Below, piece after piece: positions 36,701 through 51,700 of a stretch of 64,000 bases of DNA; position 1 is the first letter of the stretch, and each line of letters starts with the position of its first letter. Source of the DNA: Seiridium cupressi (Eukaryota; Ascomycota; Sordariomycetes; Amphisphaeriales; Sporocadaceae); the NCBI GenBank assembly GCA_036674765.1, contig JARVKI010000007.1, positions 434,001-498,000 on the forward strand, read 5' to 3'. Under the pieces are notes generated by a model, which saw only the letters and a list, made by a program, of their open reading frames with translations, did not search any database and was not told where the DNA came from. A program made the position numbers and the translations under genes.

Positions 36701-39700
36701 TGGGCCACCAGGCCTTGTCGGGATATGTCGCATATTGGACGTCTGCCGTTGCTCCAGACTACGCCCACCATATAGCAGAAGCACTAACACTATCCTTGCG
36801 CGGCATTCTGGAAAACCCCCAACAGCAGATCAGTGAAATCAACCTCGTTGGAAAATTCGCTTTTGAGAAGTTGATTGACATAAATACACCGGCACCAGTC
36901 GCAAGAATGGAGTGTCTCCATGAGATCTTCCGGCAACACGCAAAGGCGACCCCGTCGGCTCCAGCAGTCTTCTCGACGCATATGAATCTCAATTTCAGTG
37001 AGCTAGATCGTCTTTCGAACAGGCTAGGAAACTATCTCATGGACATGGGCGTCGGTCCGGAAATCAAGGTCCCAATGTGCTTCGAGAAATCGGGCTGGGC
37101 AATCGTATCCATGTTTGCAGTCTGGAAGGCAGGCGGATGCCTCGTCGCTCTTGACCCATCTCATCCGGAGACCCGTCTCCGTGGGATCTTGGATGATATA
37201 TCGGCAACTATTATCCTCATGTCGCCGCAGACCCTCGAGTCTTGCCGCGATAGTCTAGGCAGCGAGGTGCGCCCTATCATTATCGATGACAGTAGCCTGG
37301 ATGCAATGCATGATGAGGAAGTCAGGGCCACCTTTGTGAGACCTCACCACGCAGCCTACATCAATTTCACGTCTGGGACGACGGGTAAGCCGAAAGGTGT
37401 GGTCATCGAGCACCAGGCTATCGTCAGCAACATTGAACCTCTGGCCAGGACTTCTGATATCAGCAATACAACCCGGGCGCTGCAGTTTTCCTCTTACGCA
37501 TGGGACGCCTTCTATTGCGAGACCATAATGCCTATCCTGTCTGGCGGCTGCACTTGTGTTGCCGGTGACGACGAACGGTCTCACGACATTGCCGAGTTTA
37601 TGAGGCGTGCCGGTTGTACTTGGGCATTGTTCACCCCATCCTTTGCAAGGCTTCTTACACCTTCCGATGTACCAAATCTACACACTCTGTTGCTTGGAGG
37701 AGAGGCCATGTCGGCAGATGACAAGGCGACCTGGACAAAGTCTGTCATTTTGAAGAATGCCTATGGACCTTGCGAGGCTTCGATCGTTGCTCTCATGCAT
37801 CCAGATATTTCTTCGGCTCGTAGTGAGCACAACTTGAGTCAACGGCTAGGTCAGACACTCTGGGTGGTTGACCCAAAGAACTATCATAGACTCTCGCCTG
37901 TGGGAGCTCCTGGTGAATTGGTCCTTGGCGGGCCACCTGTGGGCCGTGGCTACATCAACGAACCGGAAAAGACTGCCGAGGCGTTCGTCACTAACCCTCA
38001 ATGGTTCTCCTCCACTCCAATGCTCGCTGCTCAGGGCTTCACTGAAAAGTTCTATCGTACTGGTGATCTTGTACGTCTCAACATTGATGGCACGATCGGC
38101 TTTATTGGCCGCAAGGATGAAGATCAAGTCAAGCTTCGCGGCCAGCGGATGGAACTTGGTGAGGTGGAACAGTGTATCATGACCAACATGCCCTCGGCGA
38201 AGCAAGTCGCAGCTGCGGTCATCTCCCGCTCGGGACATGCTGAGAACAAGCAGCTGGTTGCCTTTGTAACTTTCTCGGGCACGTTCGATGCTTCTGGGCA
38301 GCTGTCAAGCAAGCCTCAAGCTTTGCCAGTTTCCGATGAACTGTTCAAAGAACTCAAGACTTTGGTCAGTACAATGGCAAAACACCTGCCATCCTTCATG
38401 ATTCCTTCCATGTTCGTCCCTGTAACCAGGATACCTCTGGGATCAACTACGAAGATTGATCGCAAAGCACTCGCCGAGATAGCCCGGCAAATACCTTTTG
38501 CTGATCTTGCTCGTTACTCCCTTACTGCTTTGGCAGAAGTGCGTCAACCAAGCACTCCTCTTGAAAATGCTCTCCATGGCATTTATGCGGAGATATTAGC
38601 CATACCCGCGTCCTCTCTTTCCGTTACCGATGGCTTTTTCCAACGCGGAGGAGATTCGATAAAAGCCATCAAGCTCGTATCTGCAGCCCGTCAAGCGAAT
38701 CTTGCCTTCAATGTGGTAGACATTTTCAACAACCCCACAGTTGCCACATTGGCGAATGTCGCAAGGTTCATTGATGCCAACGCGACCAATGGCTCGATCA
38801 AGGAAGATGAGGACGCTCTAGAATTCGAGAAGATCAAAACAGAGGTTACCAAGCTTGCATCTGAGGAACACAAGATGAAGGCGAAGCAAGTGCACGACGT
38901 GTATCCTTGCACCGAACTTCAAGATACGATGTTGGCTATTTCCTTAAACAACCCGGGCTCTTACATGATGCAGCTTGTGACAGCTATATCCGAAGATGCG
39001 GATATTGAGGGCTACTTAGACGCTTGGAAGGCAGTGCGTCGCAATAACGACATTCTCCGCACGAGGATTGTGAACACTCGAGAGAAACGGTACCAGGTGG
39101 TCTATAATGACAGAATGATCATCAAGAATGGAGAGTCCCTGCAAGAATATCTTGACGAGGACAAGAAAAAATCGATGGGTTATGGCGATGCCCTTGCACG
39201 ATTTGCTCTGATCTCTGAGGATGATGAGCAACAGTACTTTGTCTGCACTTTACATCATGCGGCGTATGATGGCTGGTCTATGTCTCTAATCATGGACCAG
39301 ATCTCTCAGGCCTGTCAATGGAAGTCATTGTCCAAACCCGCTCCATTTGGCGACTATGCCCGCTACATCCACAATCAAGACCGGAGTGCGGCCGAGGGCT
39401 TCTGGCTATTTGAGCTGTCTGGGGCTTCCACTTGTGACTTTCCTCGGCTTCCCAGTTCATCATACCAAGCGTCTGCTGGCAAGACCAAAGATCGCATCAT
39501 GACACTGGGCCAGCAACGAAGTACAGCCCCCATGGCGGCTGTTGCCAAAACAGCCTGGGCACTTGTTCTCGGGTTATACTCTGGTTCGGACGATGTAGTT
39601 TTTGCGACCACCAACGCCGGGAGGAACATCCCATTGGATGGTATTGCTGAGATGGTTGGACCGACAATCACGACAGTCCCGGTTCGCGTTCGCCTCGACC

Positions 39701-42700
39701 GCGGACGCAGGGTTGACGACGTTGTGAGCGAAGTTCATCAAAGATCAATCTCTGCCATGCCGTACGAGTACCTTGGGCTGCAGAATATTAAGCACATCAG
39801 TGATGACTGTATGGCTGCCTGTGACCTACGCAGCTTGTTTGTGGTCCAACCTGGGGACCTCGACAACGTGGGATTTGACGGTGTTCCTGGTGTCTCAATA
39901 GTCCCAACCGAGACGGCGAACTTTTTCACGCAGCCTTTGGTGGTCGAGTGTTATATGGGGCAAGAAAGTCTGAAATTGTCTGCAAGCTTTGACGAGAACG
40001 TCTTGAGCGCCGAAGAGGTCGGCAGGATGCTTGCTCAGCTGGAACACCTGATTCTCGAGCTGATTAGTCACCCTGATGAAGAGCTTGGCACGATCGAGCT
40101 CCTCTGTCCTGACGACCGACAAGATATCTTTGGTTGGAACGCAGAAATGCCCCCGAAGAAGAATGAGTGTGTCCAGGATGTCATTTCAACGCGCATGCAA
40201 GAATTTGCAAACGTTACAGCCATATCATCTTGGGATGCTCATATGAGTTATGAGGAGCTCGACAGGTACTCAGCACGCTTGGCAGGATATCTGACCGATG
40301 AGCTCAATGTAACGCCAGGAGATCTGATACCATTATCGTTTGAAAAATCTGCTTGGGCCATAGTGGCCATGCTTGCCGTCATCAGGGCCGGCGGCGCATT
40401 CGTCTTCCTCGACACCAAGATGCCATTTATGCGACAACAGTTCATCATCAACTCATCCAAATCAAATTTCATACTCAGCTCCGCCAGGAATCTCCTCATG
40501 TGGAGCAACACTCAGTGGCACGTGGCCCTGGTGAGCCAAGCGGCCATCGAGAATCTGCCCGAATACTCGGCTCCCATTGTCAGCAACAGCCCGGATAGTC
40601 TACTCTATGCCATTTACACATCAGGGAGCACTGGTGTGCCCAAGGGATGTCTCATCGAGCACTCCGCTTTTTTGAGCAGTACTGCCGGCTATACAAAGTC
40701 CCTACTGATGGATCGCAATAGCCGCGTGCTTCAATTTTCCTCTTTTGCCTTCGATGTCAGCGTGATGGAGTCTCTCGCCGTCCTGACGGTAGGAGGATGC
40801 ATCTGTATTGCAAGCGAGGAAGCTTTTGAAGCAGGAATCGCCTCCATGATCCAAGAGACGGAATCAGATTGGGCATCTTTGACACCTTCAGTCGCTCGGT
40901 TGATGAACCCCTCGGAAGTTCCCAGTCTGAAAACGTTAGCGCTTGTCGGCGAACCACTGAGCTCAGAAGACTTGAAGACCTGGGCCGGGAATCTAAGACT
41001 CCAAAATGGATACGGGCCGACTGAATGTTCCATATTGTGTGTAATCAATCCCGACTTGAGGACCGAGACAGACGCTGGCAATACTGGCTACGGTAGCGGA
41101 GGCTTGACATGGGTAGTAGACCCCGATGACGCCAATACCCTTATGCCCATCGGATGTCCTGGTGAGCTATTGATGGAAGGTCCTATTCTAGCCCGTGGCT
41201 ACCTTGATCAGCCCGAAACCACAGCGTCCGCATTCATCGAAGGTCTGAAGTGGTCTCCCAAGGGCCGCTTCTATAAGACTGGTGACCTGGTTCGATACAA
41301 CCTTGACGGTTCAATCCACTGCCTAGGTCGAAAAGACAACCAAGTGAAGGTACGAGGACAGAGAATTGAACCTGGTGAGGTTGAGGAAAAAATCGACGGG
41401 CAGCTTGTTGTTGATCATTCCTGCGTCGTTCTCCCCAAATTCGGACCTTATGCCAACAAGCTTGTTGCAGTGGTCGTCCTCGAAGAGTTCGCAATCAGTA
41501 CTGTAAAACCACTTCAGCTAGTCAAAAAAGAACAGAAGGATCTTGCAGCGTCACAAGTAGTCAAACTACGTGACGCTTTGTCGGAAACACTACCGCCCTA
41601 CATGGTGCCTGATACTTGGATTCTAGTCACTGCTACGCCTTTATCTATCTCGGGCAAGACAGACCGGAAATCGATTCGTTCGTGGGTCGAGAAGATCAAC
41701 GAGGAACTACAGCAACAGATTGACGGTCTAATCGCGCCGGACACCAGAGAGGTGCCTCGAACAGATGAGGAGAAACGACTGCACGCTATCATCTGCGATG
41801 TTCTTAATATCGCTTCTACGGAAGCTGGAGTCAACCAGTCGTTCATGAGCCTTGGAGGCGATTCCATCAGCGCAATGCGGCTCGTATCTAAGTGCCGTAA
41901 AGAAGGATTCGCCATCAGTCTCAAGAAGATTCTCAGCAGGGCTAGTATGTCACAACTGGCCGCCGAGTTGGGCCAGACTGTGGCTCGAGAAACTACCATT
42001 CAGATCCCAGCAGCTGAGCTTGATGGACCATTCGCACTCACGCCCATCCAGCACCATTATGTGCATTTTCAGTCACAGCTTCCGGGAACTCAACCAGGAA
42101 TGGACTTCTCTGGTTCCCGTCGTTTCCATCAAAGCTTCTTCCTGCGGCTGACACGTTTCGTGGACCCGGCAACTATGACTGCCGCTTTGCAGCAACTCGA
42201 GAAGCGCCACCCGATGCTTAGAGCCAGGTTTTCCAGGGCTACCAGTGGCGAGTGGCAGCAACAGATCGTCAAGGATGCCATGTCTTCTAATTGCGCCCTG
42301 GTGGAACATGTGCATACACTCGACCAAGCACTCAATGCCATTGCCTCGGCCAACCGACTCGAGACCGAGAAGGGCCCAGTGTTCCGAGCAGTGTTCTTTC
42401 CCTCCAACGTTGAAGGAATGGGTCAACTTCTCTTCATGACCGCGCATCATCTGGTTATTGACCTTGTTTCGTGGCGCATTCTCCTGGATGAGTTGGAGCA
42501 GATTTTAGGATCAGAGCCGCTTGCTGAACCGATTGGCATTAGCTTCCAGTCTTGGGCGGCTCTTCAAGCATCCTACGCAGAGAGAAGCCTCAAACCATCT
42601 GCTGCACTGCCCGTCGAGATTCGAGCTAGTGATCCAGTCTATTGGGGCATCACAGCTCCCGCAAACAATACATACGGGATGACTGCTACTCGAACATTTA

Positions 42701-45700
42701 CTCTCGACAAGGAGACCACATCATTGCTGACAGGTCAGTGCCATGATGTCTTGAGAACAGACGTAGTCGACGTGCTGCTCGCATCTCTACTACGCGCTTT
42801 CAGTGTTATATTCACTGACCGCCGCACACCAACTGTGTTTGTCGAGGGCCACGGTCGCGAGTCATGGGATGAGACAATGGACCTTGGCTCTACAGTGGGC
42901 TGGTTTACCACCATGAGTCCAGTATCTGTTTCCACTAGGGAGCAGGACGATTACTTGCAGGCTCTACGGCACGTCAAGGATGTTCGGCGACGCATTCCAA
43001 AGAATGGCTGGGCCTACTTTGCTTCAAGATATCTTAATCCCGAGGGACGCACAGCTTTCCACGACGAGGCGATGGCCGAGATTCTTTTCAATTTTGCGGG
43101 CCAGTTCCAGCAATTTGAGCACCAAGACGGCCTTTTCGTAGATTGCGAGACAGAACTTATCGGAGATGCTTCGGAAGTCGGTCCAGATACGGCCCGTCTC
43201 GCGCTCATCGAGGTGTCATCAGTCATCAAGAATGGCGAGCTGCAGATGTCATTCATTCTGAACAAGCAAATGAAGCATATGGATCTTCTCGAGCAGTGGG
43301 TTGGCACCGTTCCAGCCACACTGCAGTCAATGCTCCAGAGCCTATGCAGTCAGACGTCGTCACCAAGACCTACTCTGAGCGACTTCCCGTTGCTGACTAC
43401 AACTCATGCCAAGCTGGATTCCCTGCTTGAAGACGTCTGTTCCCGGTTTGGCGCTGCCAACTGGACAGCGGTAGAGGACATCTTCCCCTGCACGCCAATG
43501 CAGACGGCTATGTTGCTTAGCAATGCCGCCGACTCGGAGCACTACCGCACTTGCGCAATCTTCGAGATCACCGGCCCAATGCATATAGAGGTTGATGATT
43601 TGAGCATTGCATGGTCAAAGGTCGTACAGCATCACCCATCCCTCCGAACTGCTTTTGTCGCAACACAATCAGGCGATGGCGCATTTGATCAGGTCGTTTT
43701 CAAGGACCTTGCTCCTGAGATTCATGTGATTGACGGCAATGATGCGAATGCACTTCAAGCACTCAAGTCAAGGGCGCCGGCCGAATGGTCGACCGGATCT
43801 CCGCATGCTTTGACCATATGCCAGACCGCAACTAGGGTGCTCTGTCGACTAGAAATCAGCCACGCACTCATGGACGGCGCTTCAATGGACTTGATCTGCA
43901 GTGATCTTGTGACGGCCGTTGATGGCAAGCTGCCCAAGGAAGCCAGTCCACCATACAGCAACTATGTCAAGTACCTCCAGGAGAGCGATTCTGCTCAGGC
44001 CCTATCTTACTGGATCAAGTATCTCGATGGTGTTGACCCTTGCCATGTACCTGCTATCAAGTCAGTTGATGATGCTGACAGTGTCGAATCAACATCCGTG
44101 GAAATTCCCGTTCCTGAAGCTTCGGGTCAACTGCTTAGTGCGTTTTCTGAGAAGCATGGTATCACGCCCGCATCTGTTATCCAAGCTGCTTGGGCCATGG
44201 TCCTTCGCTGCTACACACAATCCGACGACATTACCTTCGGCTACGCTGTAGTGGGAAGAGACTTGCCTGTCGAGGGCATTGATAAGATTGTTGGGCCATT
44301 CATCAATGTGCTGCCGTGCAGACTGGATACAGGGAACACGTCTATGAGCACAATGGACTTGGCATCCCGCGTACAGCAAGATTTCTTCGACAGCGCGCCC
44401 TCCCAGCAATGCTCGCTCGCTGAAATACAACATGAGCTCAAGCTCGGCGGTCATGCTTTATTTGATACCGTCGTTTCAATTCAGCGCTACAATGATGCTT
44501 CGATGACCTCGACTTCAGGAGTCAGGATGAATCTGCTGCATAGCATTGATCCCAATGAGGTGGGGTGCCTAATCTCCTCCTTGCTCGATATCGCTAACAA
44601 TTCTTGAATAGTTTTCCATTACTTTGAATGCTGCGTACTCTTCTGGGCGACTCGGATTGGTCCTTAGATATTCTCTACGTAATGGGGTTACGAATTCCCG
44701 TGCGAACAGCATAGCACACACCTACGCCATGGCTCTGTCAGCCATTCTTGAGAACCCCCAACAGGCAGTCCACCAGGTCGACCTTTTCAGCACTCATGAC
44801 CAAAGCATTGTGCATCAATGGAATAAACATGTTCCTAAGCTCGTCAATGAATGCATACATGAAACAATTCGATCGCGCGCGGCCTTACAGCCCGATGCTC
44901 CCGCAGTATGCTGTAACGACAAGGAGCTTTCCTACAAGCAGCTTGATGACTATTCCAGCCGCCTTGCGCTGCATCTCGCTCAGCATGGCGCTCGTGTCGG
45001 GATGTTTGTCCCCTTCTGTTTCGAAAAGTCAGCATGGGCCATCGTCTCTATGCTTGCTATCTTGAAAACGGGCGCTGCGTTCCTCCCACTCAACAAAAAC
45101 GACCCAGAAGAGCGTATTCGGTCATTGATTGGTGAATCTGGGGCCACTTTCGTTGTGGCATCTCCCGATCAAGCCACAAAGTTACAGGCATTCATGGAGA
45201 CTATTGCTGTCTCTGAGTCTTCGGTCTGTGCTTTGCCCAACATCACCCAATCACTAACAACTGGCGATGCCTCAAACCCTGCATATGTGCTCTTCACGTC
45301 AGGTAGTACAGGCAAGCCTAAAGGCGTCGTGATCGAACACCGCGCTCTATCTAGCAACATTGCTGAACATGCGCCGGGTCTCGGCTTCAATCCCCAATCG
45401 CGCGTTTTGCAATTCGCATCTTACACGTTTGATGCATCTATCACCGAGATCCTAGCGACTCTGGTCAGTGGAGGGTGCGTCTGCGTGCCTTCGGAAGAAG
45501 AACGAACAACCAATGTCGAAGATGCGATGCGCCGTATGGGTGTGACTTTCGCTATGCTCACGCCATCCGTGGTACAGCTCCTCTCACCCAACAACTTGCC
45601 ATCTCTACACACTCTTGCCCTGGTAGGAGAAGCTGTCCCCAAGAGCCTTATCAGTAAATGGTCGGAAAGACTCAATCTCCTTGTCGGCTATGGCCCAACA

Positions 45701-48700
45701 GAGACTGCAGTCTTTGCCTCCATAGGTCGATTGACTTCGAGAGAAGAAAGTGGGTTTATCGGCACAGCTGCCGGCACGGTCACTTGGATAGTCAATCCCG
45801 AAAACCACAACTTGTTAGCCCCTATCGGATCGGTGGGAGAGCTACTCCTGAGTGGACCTACCCTCGCTCGAGAGTATCTAAACAACCCTGCCAAGACCGC
45901 CGAGGCCTTTGTGCAGACCCCCTTGTGGGCCGATGCGCACTCTATTAGCCGCGCCTACAAGACTGGCGATTTGGTGTACTACAGAGACGATGGCGGTATC
46001 ATGTATGTTGGCCGAAAAGACAGCCAGGTCAAGATCCATGGCCAGCGTGTGGAACTGGGTGAAATCGAACAGCAGATCCTCAGTTGTCTGCCTCCTCAAT
46101 CCGAGGCCGTTGTGTCCGTTCTCAAGTCCAGTGGAACACCGTCTCCTCTCCGGCTGGTTGCCTTCGTTCGTATGCCATCACCAGAACAGAACACGAATGT
46201 GGCCTCCCCAATACCCATGTCCGCAGGTCTGACTGCCACTCTGTTCGGCCTACAATCAGAACTATTCAACAAAATCTCGGCATACATGGTTCCTTCCCTG
46301 TACATCCCCTTACCTATTCTTCCAAAGTCTGCAGCTGGTAAAGCAGACAGGAATGCCATGCTGCGGATCGCCCAGGCCCTGACTACGGAGCAGCTCGGCG
46401 TCTATTCTCTGAAGGATGCAGCTAAGCGACAGGTTTCAACGGAAACTGAGCGGGTGATGGCATCAGCCTGGGCCTCAGTACTTGGCATCTCCACAGATCT
46501 GATTGGTGCCGATGATCACTTTTTCAAGCTGGGTGGCGATTCCCTGTCTGCTATGAAGGTTGCGTCAGAAATGCGTGCTCGAGAGATATTCGTCTCGGTC
46601 CCTGATATTTTTACCCATCCTCGACTTTCCGACCTCGCTACACATACCGACCACAAGACAGGGACGCAGGTCCTGGAACAGACACCAGAAGCTCTGCCAT
46701 TCGAATTGCTCAGTGATAGACGAGCAGTATTGGATCGCACTCGCACATGTCAAGAATCAGCATCATTTATCGTCGAGGATGCGTATCCCGCCACGCCCCT
46801 CCAGCAAGCCCTTTTCGCGCTCACCCAGACCAATGCCAATGCATATGTCAACAGGATGGTCTTCAGATTGTCCAAAAAGGTTGACATCGCGCTTCTCAAG
46901 TCTGCCTGGGAGACTGTGTATTCATCAACGCCAATTCTTCGTACTGCCATTGTCAACACGGAGTCCTGTGGGACATGCCAGGTAGTCTACCAGAAGGAAT
47001 TATCTTGGACGGAAGTCAAGAGCCCTCTACAGGAGTACCTGCGCACCGATGCGCAGAATCAAATCACTGAAGGCCAGGTCCTCACTCGATACGGCCTTGT
47101 CAGTGATGAGGGTGAAGTCTACTTCGTTTTGACGGCCCATCACGCCGCCTACGATGGTTGGTCTACCGGCCTCTTGTTTGACATGGTCCGCAAAGCCTAC
47201 GATGGCGCATCCATCGAGCCATTAGCTCCTTACACGAGCTTCATTCGATATTTGAACAGCGTCAATCAGGACGAAACCAATAATTACTGGCGTCGTCAAC
47301 TAGAAAGTTACTCCCGCGTCGACTTCCCATCCACAACTCCGTCGCATCAAGTCCGCAGCGATCAATCGATCGAACAAACCATAGCACTACAATCGGGAAC
47401 TCCAGCATCAGGAATTACCACGGCTTCCCTACTTAAGGCCGCTTGGGCTTTGGTAGTCTCCAAACAAACCGCAAGTGCCGACGTTGTTTTTGGAATGACA
47501 CAGAGTGGGCGTAACGCACCAGTCTCTCGCATTGAAAGCGTCCAAGGCCCAACCATCGCCACGGTTCCAGTTCGAGCCCAGCTAGACCAGTCACAGCATA
47601 TAACTCAGTACCTGCAGAACATGCACGTGGACGGCGCCGAGATGATGCAATATGAGCAGGCCGGTCTTCACAACATCAAAGCCCTTGGTCAGGGACCGGA
47701 AGATGCTTGCGACTTCCGCAACCTGCTCGTGATTCAATCCCAGAACCAGCTGGAGGATGATCTGCCCGGCTGGATGTCCCCTGTTGACACTAACTTAGAC
47801 GGGTTCGATACTCTACCCTTGACTCTTGAGTGTACGCTCGGTTCGTCGGGCAAAATTGGGCTTGTCGCTCACTTTGACTCTCATATACTCTCCAATTTCC
47901 AAGTAGAGCGCCTGCTAAGTCAGTTTGGTCATATTGCTCGTCAGCTATCCGAAGCAACCCCTGAACAGAAACTCTCCGACATCGACTTCTTCACCCCCGA
48001 GGACCAGGAAATAGTGTTTCATCAGTGGAATACAGATCTGCCCCCGATCAACAAGGCTTGCCTTCAAGATCGATTCGAGCAATGGGCTCTAGAGTCACCA
48101 GAAAAAGAAGCTATGTGTTCTTGGGACGCGTCTCTTACGTACCACGAGGTCGACGTGCTTTCCACGCGTCTCGCCCAGCGGCTCATTGCCTGCGGGATTA
48201 AGCCAGGAGCATTCGTGCCATTCTGCTTTGAGAAGTCTGCGTGGGCCGTAGTATCAATGCTGGCTGTTCTCAAAGCAGGTGCTGCATTTGTGCCTCTGGA
48301 TCCCGAACACCCCCAGAGCCGACTGAACGATATCATTTCGCAGACACAAGCCAAGCTCATGCTGGCTTCCACCACAGCCCCGCGTCTTGAAATCGAGACT
48401 ACCTTGACAGTTTCTGCCGACAGTATTGCGGGAAACAGCATCGGTGACCTAGAGGTTTCGTTACCGCCAAAGGATCCGACCTCGACGGCATATATCATCT
48501 TCACATCTGGCAGCACAGGCCGTCCAAAAGGTGTAATGATGACACACCAGGCTATATGCTCCAGTGGTACAATGCTGGATTTGGCCGATGTTGGTATCAA
48601 CAAGGACTCTAGAGTCTACCAATTCCCGTCCTACGTGTTTGATGCAGCTATCTACAACATTTTTGGTGCATTATCTACTGGCGCCACCTTGTGTATACCT

Positions 48701-51700
48701 TCAGATGCCGACAGGCTCGGACCCAACCTCACCCAATCGATGCGCGACATGCAGGTTACGTGGAGTGTAATGACTGGGACTATCATCCGGATCTTCCAGC
48801 CAGAGGATGTTCCAACGCTTCGAACTCTAAAGCTTGGTGGTGATGTCCTCTTCCAAGAAGACGTCGAACGATGGGCATCCAAGGTCCAAATGATCCAAGG
48901 ATACGGACCAGCAGAAGCATCTGTCTTCGTGACATGGACAAACATAAAACCAGACAGTGCACCGAACAATGTCGGTCCTCCTTCGCGAGCGCGCTTGTGG
49001 ATAGTTGAGCCTGACAACCACGACTTGCTCACACCAGTAGGGATGATCGGCGAAATGCTCATCGAAGGGCCCATACTGGCATCGGGCTATCTAAACGACG
49101 AGGCCAAGACAGCCAGTGCATTCATTACAGATCCAGCTTGGTGTCGTGGACAGCAAAGACGGTTCTACAAGACCGGTGATCTGGTGCGCTATGCCGATGA
49201 CGGATCTTTCCTGTTCATCGGTCGGAAGGATGCCCAGGTCAAGCTCAATGGCCAAAGAGTCGAGCTTGCCGAAATCGAGAACCATCTGTTCTCGTTGTTA
49301 CCATCACACCAAATAGCAGTGCTCTTGCCGAGTTCCGGCCCTTGCAAGGGCTCACTCACAGCTGTAGTTTCGGCCCCGAGTGCCACCTCTCAGTCGCGCA
49401 ACCTCGACTTTATTACGGACGCAACGCTCAGGGATGATTTGACTCACAAAATCGCGGATGTACGTGAGGCCATGCCGTCTCGCGTCCCGAGATATATGGT
49501 CCCTCGCATTTGGCTTGCAGTTGGCAAGCTTCCGCTTAACTCATCCGGCAAAATTGATAGGAAAAGCATCCAGCGGTGGCTAGAAGAGCTAGACACAAAC
49601 ACTGCAAGTGACCAAAGCCTTCAACTAAAGCATCATGCCATGGACGTGGTCCCTGTGACTGAGATGGAGAGCATCGTGCAACAGGCTCTCGGGCGGGTGC
49701 TCAATCTCTCGTCCGATAACATTCCTTTCAACCGCTCGTTCATGGCTCTGGGCGGCGACTCGATCACCGGCATGCAGCTCGCATCGAGGCTCCAGACATC
49801 CAATGTTGTGTTGAGCGTGCGCCAACTATTGGAAAGCAAGACCATCAGGAATCTAGCCGCCTCGGCCCAGCTGAGAGGGCAAAGAATCGAGACGGCCGAG
49901 GAAGTTTATGACGCCCCATTTGATCTATCGCCTGTTCAGATGATGTTCGTCGATGCTATCTGTCCAGAATCTGTCAAGCCAAGGCGCTTCAACCAAAGTT
50001 TCCTTCTCCGGATCACTCGTACCGTGAGCTTGGATAGGTTAAACTCGGCCTTCAATTATCTAGCATCACGCCATTCCATGTTGAGGGCTCGTTACAAGCA
50101 AGATGCAGATGGCCGCTGGGCTCAGCGCGTCTTGTCCCAAGTCATTGGCTCTTACCGACTCTCCATTCGCACAACAGATGACATAGATCAGGTGATGGCC
50201 GAGAGTCAGCTCAGCCTAGACATTGTCAATGGTCCCGTCTTCGCGGCTGATTTGTGTGAGAGGACTGACGGATCTCAAGTCTTGTTCCTAGTGGCTCATC
50301 ACATGGCTGTTGATCTAGTATCATGGCGCATCATTTTGAACGACCTCGAGGAGTTCCTTGTGAGCAAAGAAGTTGAAGCCCCAAGCCGCCCGCTCCCTTT
50401 CCAGACATGGCTTTCACTTCAACAGAAAAAAATCCAGGAGATCCGACCTGAGGATGCCTTGCCGTTTGAGCTCCCAGCGCCAGACGTGGACTACTGGAAG
50501 GTACCTGCCGAAGCAAATACATTTGCTAAGATCACGGAACATGAATTCACGCTCGATGCTCGGACCACTACGAAGCTTCTAAATGACTGCAGCGCAGCAC
50601 TCGACACCGATACAGTCGATGTCCTCATGGGTTCTCTGATCCATGCTTTCGCGAGAACCTTTCCAGAGCGCGGCCTGCCAAGCATCTTCACTGAGGGCCA
50701 CGGCCGCGAATCTTGGGATGACACGATTGATATCTCTTCCACGGTCGGATGGTTCACGACAATGTCCCCCGTTCATGTGACGGTAGATGCTGAAGAGACA
50801 GTCACTCGATTCATCCGAACGGTGAAAGACCGCCGGCGGCAGACACCAATGAATGGTTGGCAGTACTTCACCAGTCGCTTCTTGAACACTGAAGGCAAGC
50901 AACGCTTCGCGCAAAACGGACCCGTCGAGGTCATTCTGAACTTTGCTGGGCAGTACCAGCAACTTGAACGGTCGGACGCACTTTTCCAACTTATGCCGCG
51001 TGATGAGTATGGGGAGGACACCTGCGATGTCAGCCCGGAAATGGAGCGTTCTTCAGTCATCGAAATCTCATCCGGCATTAGTGACGGCTGCCTGAAGGTC
51101 ACTTTTATGTGGCCTAGCACGATGGAGCGGCATGAACAGATGAAGTATTGGTCAAGAAACACGGAAAATTCTCTCATACAGGCAGTTGCAGACTTGCAAC
51201 GGCTGACCAAGGAATTCACCATCAGCGATTTCCCGCTGCTGTCTCTGAATGATGAGGAGTTTGATAGCCTCGTTCATGATTCCTTACCAAAGCAAAACAT
51301 CACCGACATGCAAGGGGTCGAAGACATGTATCCTGCTACCCCCATGCAGGAAGCTTTGATGATGTCTCGGAGCATAGATCCGGAACTGTATGCAGTCCGG
51401 GTCATCTACAAACTGTCCGAACCAGATGGCCGTCCTGTGGATATCGACCGGCTTCAAGCTGCGTGGGCGGCCGTGGTCAATCGGCATTCTACTTTACGGA
51501 CGATTTTCGTCGATACCGTTTCAGAGCGCAGCGCACTCACTCAGGTCGTCTTGAAAGATATGCCGCAGACGACAGTTAGAATCGCAAGCGACACAGATGC
51601 TGAAGCGGTGAGGACACTTGAACGGCCAAATGCCCTTACCCCCGGCGTCGCATGGGAAGTCACGGGTCCTTGCCAGCTGACTATATGCCTTGTCATAACA

